A stretch of 50,222 nucleotides of DNA from a virus. A program made the translations under genes and the position numbers. The notes beneath the pieces are model-generated. The model was not told where the DNA came from and searched no databases. It saw only the letters and a program-made list of their open reading frames with translations. The stretch spans positions 1-50,222 of IMG/VR virus record IMGVR_UViG_3300031658_000011, one strand, 5' to 3'. Shown piece after piece: positions 24,401-31,389 of the stretch (within the stretch, counting starts at the first letter, position 1; each line of letters opens with the position of its first letter).

Positions 24401-27231
24401 AACACCTCTGCAAAACTCTCGGCAGTCTTGCTGTCTGTTGTAAGGTGAGCCGCTACGTTTGGTGTATTACCCCTAAACCCTTTCTTGTTTATCGTCGTTG
24501 TTTTTGTCCCGTGGTAGTAAACGGTGTCCGTGTCGAAACCCATCTCTGTGGCACGGGCTGTGCGGACGGCGCGCGAGCCTAGTATGTCGCTACCGTCTGA
24601 GCTGTCAGCATTAGCAGCTTTATCTTTTCTAGCTTGGTTGCGCTCTCTGGCTCCCTTGTTGTAACTTTCTATGCCTAGAGTGGTTGAAAAGTCGGCAGCG
24701 TCCAACTGCGATTTGTTGAGGACATCAGTAATCCCTAGAATGGCCGCGTCAAGCCAAGTTGGGGTATTGCCACTCTTTGAGCCGAACAAACTTATTTTGA
24801 CCCAGTCTTTAAAACGCTGTAACAAAGTCTTTCCGTTGTAGTCGATGTTGTACAGCTCAAGCTGAAAAGCTGGGTCAGTAGTCGCGCGGATAAAAAATTC
24901 ATCTATACCGCCGTCGGCTCCCGCAATTTGCATGGGGACGCTTAGATTCTCTATGCCCCCCGCCTCGGCTGCTAGTTTCGCAACTTCTTTACGGAACTCA
25001 CGGTGCAAGTTTCGGAACTGGGCAATAGCTTCCTCCGCTTGAGGTCTAGTCAGTCCTGTGCGGTCGTATGTCGAACCCTTCGCAGCAGCAAATAACGTCG
25101 AGTACCGAGCATTGATTACTAGGTGCATCGCCTCGTGCAGCAACGTATCAACGTCATTACCCTGCTCATTTCCTTCATAGATTGTAAGGAGTCCTTTCTG
25201 TAGGGTATTACCATTCGCAAACGACGGGAATCTGTATGAGCCGCCTTTAATTTCGTTGTAGCCCCCTAACTCAACATCGTAGCTAGAGGGGTCCGGTAAC
25301 AACGACATGATTTCGTCTATGAGAAACTTAACTTCTTGCGGCATGCTTTCTTTCGCAGACTCAAGGGCCGCAACAAAATCGTTATCTCGAATAGCCTGTA
25401 AGGTCTTTTCACTTAGGGGTTGGCGGATAGCGTCAGAGATGGGCCTATACTTGCCTCTCTCCAGTGTAGGCTCGGGCCGAGACAGCTCCTCGAGGGTACG
25501 ACGTGTGACAGTACCATCCCCTACGACGGCTGCGGTTACAGCCAGCGACATAATGTTCCGCATAAATCTACGGCGGGTTAAGCCGCGCTCGTCTTCGTCT
25601 ATCTCGGCGTCCGATCTTACCCCGTCTAATTCCTGTTGGAATTTAGCGTCGGAGGCGGCTTGATCTGCCAAATACTTTTTCTCTAGTTCTTTTAAATCTT
25701 CAACCCTTCTCAGTCTCTCTCCGTATTCTTTCGTCCCAAACTTAGGAGTTTTTTCCTCTGCTTCTTGCAACATTTCTCGTACACTTTGCAGATACGTCCT
25801 TGTACTTTTTTCCTCTTTTTTCTGCCTCTCTAAGATTTCATTTCGTTTGTCTTCGACGGTACGAGAGGGGGCTTTTTCTTTCTGTCTCCGTTTCTTATTA
25901 GCTTTCTCGTCAGCTTTAGCTTTCTTATCGGCCTGTCGCTTGTCGTCTTTGGCTTTCTTATCGGCCTGTCGCTCATCAGCTTTGGCTTTTTTCTCGGCCT
26001 GTCGCTCGGCGTCTCTTGCCTCTTTTGCCGCAGCAGCTTCTTGGGCCTTTTTCCCTTTAGCTCTTAGGTCTGCTTCTTTGGCTGTTCTTTTGGCATCACG
26101 CTCTTCTACTTCCTTATCTTCGGCCGCTTGACGGTCTTCTACTTCCTTATCTTCAGCCGCTTGACGGGCTTCTACTTCCTTATCTTCAGCCGCCTGACGG
26201 TCTTCTGCTCTCGTATCTTCGGCGGCTTGTCGTGTTTCAGCCATCGCGCTGTTAGCGGTTTCACGGATAGCCAGCTCGGCAAGCGACGCAAACTCTCTCA
26301 TTGACAAGTTATCAGCAGTGACTTTTATTCGTAACAGCTTACGAAGAGTTTGCTGCACAGCCAGCCGTGCGTCTCCAGCCCACTTTGCGATAGACCCTTT
26401 CTCTGCCTTAGACTCGACGATCGCTTGGATAGCATACGCCATCCACTCGCTTTCTTGTTTAGCTAAGTCCCCGGTGCTATCACCCGAATTAACAAACAAC
26501 TCATAAGCGTCTTGTAAAACCTTTTTCTCTCTGGGGTTTCCAAACTGGCGCAGTAAGTTAAGGCGTCGGTATAGAGCAGACCGCTGATCTCCCATCAGCA
26601 TATCAAAACGGGCGCTGCCAGACTCTTCGGCGTAGCCTTCTGCCGCGTGGAGCATTTCGTGGTAGCCCACTGCCACCGCGCCTATGTCAGCCTCTACCCT
26701 GTCTGAGAATATAACGGCCTGTCCTGTTGACTTCTTATACGCACCGCGCATGCCGTTCTTTTCATCAAACGCCATCGTCCAGCCGTCCCCTAGCGCATCT
26801 CGCTGAGTGCTGTGTACGACACGGAGCTTTCCTGAGTCTAGCGACTCTGACATTGCGGTGTTTTTGCGCAGGACTGCAAGCACCCGAGCGTTCTTTTCTT
26901 CGGCTTCGGCCTCTGTAAAGTTGCTACCCAACGAATCAAGGGAAGGAGCCTCGGAGTCAGTCTCAGGATCAGACTCTCTGCTGCCCAGTACGTCCCCTGC
27001 TGCTGATGCCTTGGCAACGGCAAGGGCCATCACATTAGCTTGTTTTAATCTAAGAGCAGCCAGCGTTTCTTCGACGGCTATTATGTTCGCCTCGCCTAAA
27101 GGCATGGACAGCGTACCTGTGTCTGTCTTGCCCGCAGAGTTACGGATACTTTTCACTTTCTTGCGGAGGGCTGCCTTCTCTTCCTTGGATATTGTATCGC
27201 CAGCTTCTTTGAGGCAGTTGGACAAAGTCAT
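18454..27231 (-). CDS. Giant polyvalent virion protein, 2925 aa
   Basis: Several domains are visible. A first zincin-like HExxH is at His191 (Y-H-E-M-L-H), followed by a TolA-like Lys/Ala/Glu coiled coil (about 330-510), a twin-Arg hydrophobic segment (about 551-572) and a second HExxH at His699. Two ADP-ribosyltransferase-like domains of the ART-PolyVal kind follow (about 888-1047, Y-Y-H-G-T; and about 1054-1405, F-S-G-S), each ending I-R-S-x-x-A-x-F-D. Next come a domain with L-S-P-Q-K-D-W and T-I-D-T-H-A (about 1440-1890) and a long C-terminal region like the large polyvalent protein-associated domains. D-[IV]-L-x-S-R occurs at 80, 882, 1048, 1407 and 1949, between domains. Such proteins are thought to be packaged and injected with phage DNA to act on the host. 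The lysozyme gene is just upstream. Confidence 0.85.
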   Translation of the reverse strand: MTLSNCLKEAGDTISKEEKAALRKKVKSIRNSAGKTDTGTLSMPLGEANIIAVEETLAALRLKQANVMALAVAKASAAGDVLGSRESDPETDSEAPSLDSLGSNFTEAEAEEKNARVLAVLRKNTAMSESLDSGKLRVVHSTQRDALGDGWTMAFDEKNGMRGAYKKSTGQAVIFSDRVEADIGAVAVGYHEMLHAAEGYAEESGSARFDMLMGDQRSALYRRLNLLRQFGNPREKKVLQDAYELFVNSGDSTGDLAKQESEWMAYAIQAIVESKAEKGSIAKWAGDARLAVQQTLRKLLRIKVTADNLSMREFASLAELAIRETANSAMAETRQAAEDTRAEDRQAAEDKEVEARQAAEDKEVEDRQAAEDKEVEERDAKRTAKEADLRAKGKKAQEAAAAKEARDAERQAEKKAKADERQADKKAKDDKRQADKKAKADEKANKKRRQKEKAPSRTVEDKRNEILERQKKEEKSTRTYLQSVREMLQEAEEKTPKFGTKEYGERLRRVEDLKELEKKYLADQAASDAKFQQELDGVRSDAEIDEDERGLTRRRFMRNIMSLAVTAAVVGDGTVTRRTLEELSRPEPTLERGKYRPISDAIRQPLSEKTLQAIRDNDFVAALESAKESMPQEVKFLIDEIMSLLPDPSSYDVELGGYNEIKGGSYRFPSFANGNTLQKGLLTIYEGNEQGNDVDTLLHEAMHLVINARYSTLFAAAKGSTYDRTGLTRPQAEEAIAQFRNLHREFRKEVAKLAAEAGGIENLSVPMQIAGADGGIDEFFIRATTDPAFQLELYNIDYNGKTLLQRFKDWVKISLFGSKSGNTPTWLDAAILGITDVLNKSQLDAADFSTTLGIESYNKGARERNQARKDKAANADSSDGSDILGSRAVRTARATEMGFDTDTVYYHGTKTTTINKKGFRGNTPNVAAHLTTDSKTAESFAEVFGGWATSPDDAPTIYPVYIKVENTFDINKPSHRKILGLTPAASRDYSTLEGGAEDIKAAGFDSYWDFETDWDARSKKYTNIAVFDSANIRSVNAEFDGNSFDSSDILASRTALGQESRGTEKWTAATAKFGKEGMTKEARDARAEEQGFDMEVFSGSTFDIVAFDGDRARPDGDWGKASYASTSIEDVNENYAGIGPDLTARIELEAENIAQVMDYNDFERDQILEQASIPLEEYSGDMDAAHWKIASDRLLGPAKKGVVYPLKIKTGNYAVVDSGPGRNPDGRSQSFIYGKDFTEDARDELNRDDYEDEDAFDDALVEYADELSADSDESLYAKIQDALRDTDLYISPDSIGEVMEALQDDITDNALVVTEIDSAIRSLGALENDSGEMISPGEISSQVLKNLGFDGVLDYTVNTKFGTARRYGGSMDGVDSDTVHVVTFPGRESNIRSAYAAFDPDNSDSSDILASRKAPIGKTGRPYQAVRPNKVKGGEDRVQTSLPSGMKNKVPYYITGAPEEYSIGVDRILSVEKVAKTQKKTIEGYDFFTPSRSDLTAEETINEFKQFMVKNLIWLHNQMDPNLRETARKWYDGARKNVDIWSARYGLESRQVAAVIANLSPQKDWFMNMSLAERIMDIHTYRQDATADKDMDKAFNRVVMRDDKGKLIIVSKNPRKGESDKVAQTREYREIWGLIKNAKLSDVRSLVSERDGNLAVSIWVRMYDEAKHSRQYRMMKPTGEIIGLAMNDDGVTPSSVAWGSFTEIAKAMRVLQDGSLESVSMSLGGAHKVRNFYNNIIAPNSNLGEVTIDTHAMAAAVFKPLSAKSYEVAHVFGGTPVKGLRGIPEGVERAGAGSSKSNGIGGIYGIVADAYREAAAELGLLPRELQSITWEEIRVIYPKKFKDTESVNLLKINALWKQFAEGKMTLAKVRKEAYGLAKTKGDVPGWASRSDSGRNDRKANGTYSRDVYDDGVPRQVGGRDTGASNRSRGDVKPTRRASARGRAGQLDSDILGSRRNDTEQSGLEGLADLLGSIDSEGRGGRLPTTANTQNRFQRMISQRPSLLSLLPRRALAEIIPEEMPTAAKVIRQAEQMDADRNQILSDAGEVLNIWHRWARKNRKMASKLHTLMHDTTLVGYDPSAPYKSILTEKEYFKEKTRLSTKMRSAGTADQRLRYSGLLKALEQKRADEVTRKNAQAGLDSRYSALSKEAKDLYNRVRDEYGRQRSAMHKELADRIERAEMSETVRTAMADKLRIAFESNEVRGPYFPLSRFGEHFVVLKSVVDGKEVTEEFRIFETNEQALQYQNDMEKKHPTWISKKGVKDEEQSSFQEVDPEYASAVTGLIQNADGIGRKEQFELADAVWQLYLQTLPEMSIRKQSIHRGKVKGWDEDAMRAYSSIALHHAHHITKLRHGDVIRGLLVRAKEESNSLKDSAFAGRLLREIEDGVDWAMNPTNKPWASTLTSLGFIYQLGVSPAAALINTFQTPMVGIPVIGARYGYSKTAAAFAKATNEFSGVIAANIAVRAKDKTVFLENDMKVHWSDSLKGVELEFYQEMVRRSLFEKTRAHDLAGISDEGMNRSMMGRVVVDRISASFHNAEVFNREVTAMVAFRMAIAGGQNYNVALDYAYNVTLDVHFDYSNAGRPRILRLPAAKVIGQYKQYALNMSFRVLRDAYVAVNLSDETDPVVKREMVNRSLASVAISMLFSGIQGVFVYSVVKTIWNLLEDLFGDEDEPKDFEGELREGVYLMINDAVKDEKLASLLGQIVVDGPTDVLVGGSVGLRVAPDILRLFIQPQDNGKEGREQLAHFGLQMAGPVLGGVLGMFMDAKELLKEGEYWKGAEKVVPKFVRDVSKSVRYNLEGATNSENLPLIEADEFNGWELALQTLGFSPTELQLQYTRNRIEMTKLRKLGDRRDALMKQARKDINGGGGLSGETIAAIRRFSVKNPTMQVTSDNIRNSVTAKAIRAAMNEGGQQQDGKGPQPYQF
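21393..21611 (-). CDS. Gene within a gene: 72-aa acidic protein inside the giant gene
   Basis: This frame lies on the same strand as the giant gene but in another phase. It has an ATG preceded by GAGGAAAGAAG, a good ribosome binding site. The product looks like a real folded protein: M-D-S-Q-K-L-K-E-M-Y-P-D-G, a Met/Ala-rich amphipathic helix (M-I-G-R-Q-M-A-L-T-A-A-M-Y-M-T-M-A-Y), S-E-E-E-I-Q-E-L-L and an acidic tail. The giant protein in the same DNA has only an unstructured Gly/Ser/Arg/Asp linker (about residues 1874-1946), just before its D1949-I-L-G-S-R motif, which leaves it free to tolerate overprinting. Function unknown. Confidence 0.65.
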   Translation of the reverse strand: MDSQKLKEMYPDGHPDPILDVMIGRQMALTAAMYMTMAYPDRSEEEIQELLTDPEEMSNLPVELQPEGEQDS

Positions 27232-27248
27232 TCAGATATACCTTGGGA

Positions 27249-27695
27249 TTATTTATATTTAGGAGGGCTTAAAAGATCGGCGAGGTCCATCGCTCGAGTG
27301 CCTGTCTGTTCTGCAAACTTAGAATCTAAAATCTCAACAGCGGCTTTTTTGTAGTCGTGTTCCAGCAATGCGGCATGGAGACGCTTAAACAGATCGAATC
27401 GAGAAGCCCCCACGCAGAAGGCTAGGTCCGCCAGTGCGGCTTGGCGGCAGGGGGTGAGGTCATCCCAGTAGGGCTTACGCGATAGAAATTCTAGCGTCTG
27501 CTTCAGGTCGTTAGTAAACAGGAACCGAGACTCATCTTCGGAGATTCCTCGGTCTGTGAGGTTTCTCCCGACTCCGATGGTAAGTTTTCCTGCTGTACAG
27601 GTGTAGGGTTTCAGCCTCTCACCCTCGTGTTCTAGGACAATCTCTTTGGTTAACGCGAGGGTGGTCAGGTAGTTGTTCCATTTTTCTTGTGGCAC
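27249..27695 (-). CDS. GH24 lysozyme (T4-type muramidase)
   Basis: The GTG start is preceded by AGGAGG at 7 bases. The 148-aa protein has the GH24 active-site layout: E24-G-x-R-L-K-P-Y-T-C33-T-A-G-K-L-T39-I-G-V-G-R. By alignment with T4 lysozyme, Glu11 corresponds to Glu24 and Thr26 to Thr39, while Asp20 corresponds to Cys33; many natural GH24 endolysins carry Cys here and are active. No signal peptide is seen, so export would need the holin at 36.3 kb, or the enzyme is a virion component, as its place between two virion genes also allows. Confidence 0.88.
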   Translation of the reverse strand: MPQEKWNNYLTTLALTKEIVLEHEGERLKPYTCTAGKLTIGVGRNLTDRGISEDESRFLFTNDLKQTLEFLSRKPYWDDLTPCRQAALADLAFCVGASRFDLFKRLHAALLEHDYKKAAVEILDSKFAEQTGTRAMDLADLLSPPKYK

Positions 27696-27706
27696 GTCGA
27701 GTCCTC

Positions 27707-27958
27707 CTAGCTTTGAACGTCTACGTTAAGCTCGGTTTCAAGCCAAACCTTGGCTCCGCATGGCAGGGGTTTGTCTGGGCTATATACCAGTGTGGCTACG
27801 ACTTCACCGTCAAAATCCCGAATCGTAGCCTTGTTGCCTTTCCGGTTTCTGCGGTAATCCTTAACAGTCAGGACTGGCACATCCGCGCCTTTGGCGTTTG
27901 CTTTAATGTTATGTTGGTTTACATGGAGTCTGGTTATCACTTGCTCGCCTTGCAGCAT
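27707..27958 (-). CDS. Small hypothetical protein, 83 aa
   Basis: The gene overlaps the end of the 1150-aa gene by 22 bp; GAGG is 10 bases upstream of the ATG. The product is beta-rich with basic and acidic stretches: T-R-L-H-V-N-Q-H-N-I-K-A-N, P-V-L-T-V-K-D-Y-R-R-N-R-K-G and V-W-L-E-T-E-L. It has no membrane segment. Its position between two large virion genes suggests a structural or ejection accessory role. I do not recognise the family by name. Confidence 0.65.
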   Translation of the reverse strand: MLQGEQVITRLHVNQHNIKANAKGADVPVLTVKDYRRNRKGNKATIRDFDGEVVATLVYSPDKPLPCGAKVWLETELNVDVQS

Positions 27959-30900
27959 TTGAGTATGGCCTCAAACGCGCTAATCTTGTCCGTCGCTTGT
28001 TGGTACGCCACGCCTGCGTTTTCTGTAACCGTCCCTATTTCGCCGTCCTCTGTGGGGGCGTCCATTTCGATCTCTATTTTACCAAGTTCTGACTGCGTCA
28101 GCGATGTCTTACTGCTAACAGGTGATGGGGCAGATTGATCTGGAGAGCCTTCGGCTGCGGTGGGAGTGGACTCGGTAAGAGGCAGAGAGCCTTGCGTGTT
28201 CATCCGGTTCTTGTAATTTACGAGGCTCTTAACAGCCGCGTCGATCCCCTCCCTTGTATTGCCAAGGCCAAGCAATTCAACGGCGCTGCCCGTTGGAGCG
28301 CCGCCCCACTTAAAGGTATTCTTATCCACAGAGATAGTTTCGGTACTGCCGTCTGCTAACTCTACGGTGTAGACCCCGTTGCTCTCTGATACAACAGGCT
28401 CACTACTAGTAACTGGTGAGGAAGAAGAAGCCGATCCCGAAGACTCTGAAATATCGCTGCTGTTAACTGGTGAAGAAGAAGAGTCTCCGAACATCTCTGA
28501 CTGGACTTGCGTCGATGTGTTAGCGGCAGGGCTAACGAAACGGGGAGACAGGTAGAATTTTGTGCCGTCCGTAGTAACTTCCCAGTTGCCGCCGTGCTGC
28601 TTCTGCTTTTGGACCAGTGAGAGTTTTGCGCCTTTCTCGGTCTTGAACTCTGTCGTGCTGATTGCGTTGGCTTTCGGATCAATAATCCGCGCAGCCCAGT
28701 CCTCATCGATTGCTTGTCCCTGATCTCGCAGGCTCTCCAGCTCGGCTTCCAAAGCCGTGGCGTCTCTCGGCTGGACGACAAATCGACCTTCTTCGTTTTT
28801 AACAACCTCCCACCGCCCTTCAGTCTGCGCGTCTGCGGCTGCCTGCGCGTCGGCCTTGGTCTTAAACTTAGGCTTCAGGGTCGAGGCAAAGGCAGCCTCG
28901 GCGCGGAGCTTGGCTAGGTCAAACCCTTGGACCTTTGCCTCATACTCAGTAAGCGCCTCTCCCTCGGTGATAGTCTCTTGGAGCTGCTGCATGTAGGCCG
29001 CCAGCTCGACGGGGTTCAGCTTCTTTAACTCGACTTGTGACTCCGCGCTAACTAAGGGCGCAGACTCAGAACGCTCGCGCGGCATGAAAATACCGCCGTC
29101 CTCTTCTACGGCTTCACCTTGATCTGGGCGTGTATTAGCTGCGTAACGCGCTTTAAGCCCACTTACCGCTGTTGTCAGCGCAAGACCTTCATTATCGCGG
29201 CCTAGTGTTTGCTGCGCAGGAAAATCTGTAACTCCTCCGACGTACTCCTGACCCTGACCCTGATGTAAAAAAGGTGCGGCGAGGTCACCCATTGTCTCAA
29301 TAAAATCCTGCTCGTGGGGTAGCAGTTCCCGCCCTTCTGCGCCGCGCATTACGCCCTCGTAGACTTCGGCGTTGGTAAGCACACTTGGGTCTACGGGTGC
29401 TTGGTCTTGGCCGACCTGATCAACACTACTTATTTCGGCGATCTCTGACTGGGGATCGTCGGACAGAGTAGTGTCAGACTCAGGGATAGCCACCGTGTTT
29501 TGGCCGCCGCCTGCTAGTTTATACTTGAGAGCAAGGTTGCCAAGCGCGGCTTCCATCGCTAGGCCGTCGCCTTCATCTACTAGCCCGTAAGTCTCAGGGT
29601 AGTTCATACCCCCCTCAACTTCCGCCCCCTCGTCTTGAAACCTAAACGCGGCGTCGGGGTTAAAGTCTTCCGTCTGTTGCTCTTCGTAGGCGAGCATTTT
29701 CGCTTGGTCTTCGGCGGATATTTTTAATCCTGCTTGGGCCACTCTCTCAAACGTAGCGTATTCGACGGCGGCTGTAACTCCCTCGATGAAAGCCTTCTCC
29801 TCGGGCCGAAAGTCCCGACCTTCGGCTTCGGCTTGAGCCACTATTGTGTCAAGGACTTGCCCGTTAGTCAGGTTGCCAGACGGATTTATAAAAGCTTCTG
29901 TTTGCGCCTCCGCGTTAGAATTTTCAAAAATGTCTTGTCTTAGGTCTGGGTAAACAGACTCTACAAACACCTGTTCTTCAAAAGTAGTAGCTCCCCCCTT
30001 ACTAGCCCGATCCAATATATCTCTGGCCCTGCGAATTTCTGGCTGCCTGCCAGAGAGTCTAGTGCCTGCCGCTTCTACCGCTTTAAACGCTCCGGTCTGA
30101 GAGACGCCGCCAATAAAGCCTGCTCCGACTGCTTCGGCTGTGCCTTCTAATAATTCTTGTGACTCATCCGCATACAGCTTAACTCCCATGTTGCCGCCGA
30201 GGGCGTTGATGCCCTCTTGGATAATTTCCTCCGCGCCTTCTCTTAGAAGGGTCATGCCTGTCGCTTTAATGCCGGGGCCGCCTGACGATGCTTTACCCCG
30301 TAAAATACCGGACTCAAACTTCGAGGTTAGCTTTCCTGCAAAACCTGCAATCGGGGCCGTTATAGCAAACGTCGTCCGACTAGCAGATAGGGCGACCATC
30401 TCGCGCGCTATGTCGGGGTTGACTTTGTCCTCGATCAAACCACGGTACTTTTCCGAGCCTTCCATGAGCTGCTCGTGGGTCATGCCGATGACTTTCTGGC
30501 GTGTACCAACGGCGGCGTCCGCGCCTTCCAACGCGCCCATGCCTGCCGCCATTGTAGTGCCAGCATATTTCGCCTGTAGCTTTGCAAGCTCTCCGCCCAC
30601 AAGCTGCCGCCCTTTACCTACGGCCGCGCCTATGACCGCGCCGCCTCTGGACAGTAATGCTCCCGGCGCTAAATACGCTGCGCTTTGTGCTGACTGGTCA
30701 CCAAGAAGCGCGGGGTTGGCGGCAATATCTGCCACTGTATATCCCGCGCGCAACGCCCAGTTCATGCCTTGGGCCTCTCTTTCGGCAGAGGCCGATTGCT
30801 GGATAGCAGTTTCTTGTTTTAGGCTGTCGGATTTATAGTCCTGTAAGAAGTCGGAAAACTCACTGGCTTTATCAGATATATACCCGCCGACTTCACCTGT

Positions 30901-31389
30901 GGTCGGGATGTCCAAACCAGTCACTTTGTTTATGCCCGCTGTCGCAAGGTTAGCAATACCCAAACCGGGGAGTATGTCGTCCCCTAGACGGGCCAGTTCA
31001 GCAGTCCCGCCCACAACGCCCGTAGCACCTTGGGCCAAGGCAATCCCTAAGTCCGGTGCAACTTCGCCCCAACTGCGGTCCTCGGCCTCCCCCATAAATA
31101 CGGCGCGCGCTTCGGCGAGTTTCTCATCGTCTAGCTCACCAAACCCTTTTTTCTTATTGACGAAAGCGAACAGTTGCCCTTTCGTACCCGCGTCCCTAAA
31201 CGTAGAATCAATCCGGTAAACATCTTCTGCGGTTGGCGTTGCATTACCTTTCAGGAAACTACTGCGGAAAGTTTCTGGGTCGTAGTCAGGGTAGTAGGTC
31301 TTCTGAACATACGTCGCCACTTGATTGTCCGTAAATTCTGAAGAACCCCAACTAGGGTTGATCGCGGCAAGTGTTTGTCTGTTGATCAT
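27937..31389 (-). CDS. Large internal virion (ejection-type) protein, 1150 aa
   Basis: After a charged N-terminal domain with aromatic clusters (Y-V-Q-K-T-Y-Y-P-D-Y), the region about 110-450 contains several Gly/Ala-rich hydrophobic stretches (L-A-Q-G-A-T-G-V-V-G-G, A-V-I-G-A-A-V-G-K-G, F-A-I-T-A-P-I-A-G-F-A) that could insert in a membrane. The C-terminal half is acidic, repetitive and Gln/Glu/Ser-rich. This architecture matches podovirus internal core proteins that are ejected to build a DNA channel through the envelope. It overlaps the upstream gene by 4 bp, so it is coupled to it. No enzymatic motif is visible. Confidence 0.65.
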   Translation of the reverse strand: MINRQTLAAINPSWGSSEFTDNQVATYVQKTYYPDYDPETFRSSFLKGNATPTAEDVYRIDSTFRDAGTKGQLFAFVNKKKGFGELDDEKLAEARAVFMGEAEDRSWGEVAPDLGIALAQGATGVVGGTAELARLGDDILPGLGIANLATAGINKVTGLDIPTTGEVGGYISDKASEFSDFLQDYKSDSLKQETAIQQSASAEREAQGMNWALRAGYTVADIAANPALLGDQSAQSAAYLAPGALLSRGGAVIGAAVGKGRQLVGGELAKLQAKYAGTTMAAGMGALEGADAAVGTRQKVIGMTHEQLMEGSEKYRGLIEDKVNPDIAREMVALSASRTTFAITAPIAGFAGKLTSKFESGILRGKASSGGPGIKATGMTLLREGAEEIIQEGINALGGNMGVKLYADESQELLEGTAEAVGAGFIGGVSQTGAFKAVEAAGTRLSGRQPEIRRARDILDRASKGGATTFEEQVFVESVYPDLRQDIFENSNAEAQTEAFINPSGNLTNGQVLDTIVAQAEAEGRDFRPEEKAFIEGVTAAVEYATFERVAQAGLKISAEDQAKMLAYEEQQTEDFNPDAAFRFQDEGAEVEGGMNYPETYGLVDEGDGLAMEAALGNLALKYKLAGGGQNTVAIPESDTTLSDDPQSEIAEISSVDQVGQDQAPVDPSVLTNAEVYEGVMRGAEGRELLPHEQDFIETMGDLAAPFLHQGQGQEYVGGVTDFPAQQTLGRDNEGLALTTAVSGLKARYAANTRPDQGEAVEEDGGIFMPRERSESAPLVSAESQVELKKLNPVELAAYMQQLQETITEGEALTEYEAKVQGFDLAKLRAEAAFASTLKPKFKTKADAQAAADAQTEGRWEVVKNEEGRFVVQPRDATALEAELESLRDQGQAIDEDWAARIIDPKANAISTTEFKTEKGAKLSLVQKQKQHGGNWEVTTDGTKFYLSPRFVSPAANTSTQVQSEMFGDSSSSPVNSSDISESSGSASSSSPVTSSEPVVSESNGVYTVELADGSTETISVDKNTFKWGGAPTGSAVELLGLGNTREGIDAAVKSLVNYKNRMNTQGSLPLTESTPTAAEGSPDQSAPSPVSSKTSLTQSELGKIEIEMDAPTEDGEIGTVTENAGVAYQQATDKISAFEAILKCCKASK

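Noticed and set aside
25847-26131. Forward hydrophobic frame opposite the coiled coil of the giant gene
   Set aside because: The Ala/Ser/Phe/Leu repeats are only the complement of Lys/Ala/Glu codons.
28362-28805. 147-codon frame on the same strand within the 1150-aa gene
   Set aside because: Ser/Arg/Leu-rich product with no ribosome binding site, in contrast to the convincing overlap at 21393-21611.
30140-30838. Long open frame opposite the 1150-aa virion gene (232 codons)
   Set aside because: It lies fully antisense to a gene with coherent domain structure and 4-bp overlaps; its product is Ala/Pro/Ser-rich as expected from the complement of an Ala/Gly-rich gene, and no ribosome binding site or neighbour supports it.
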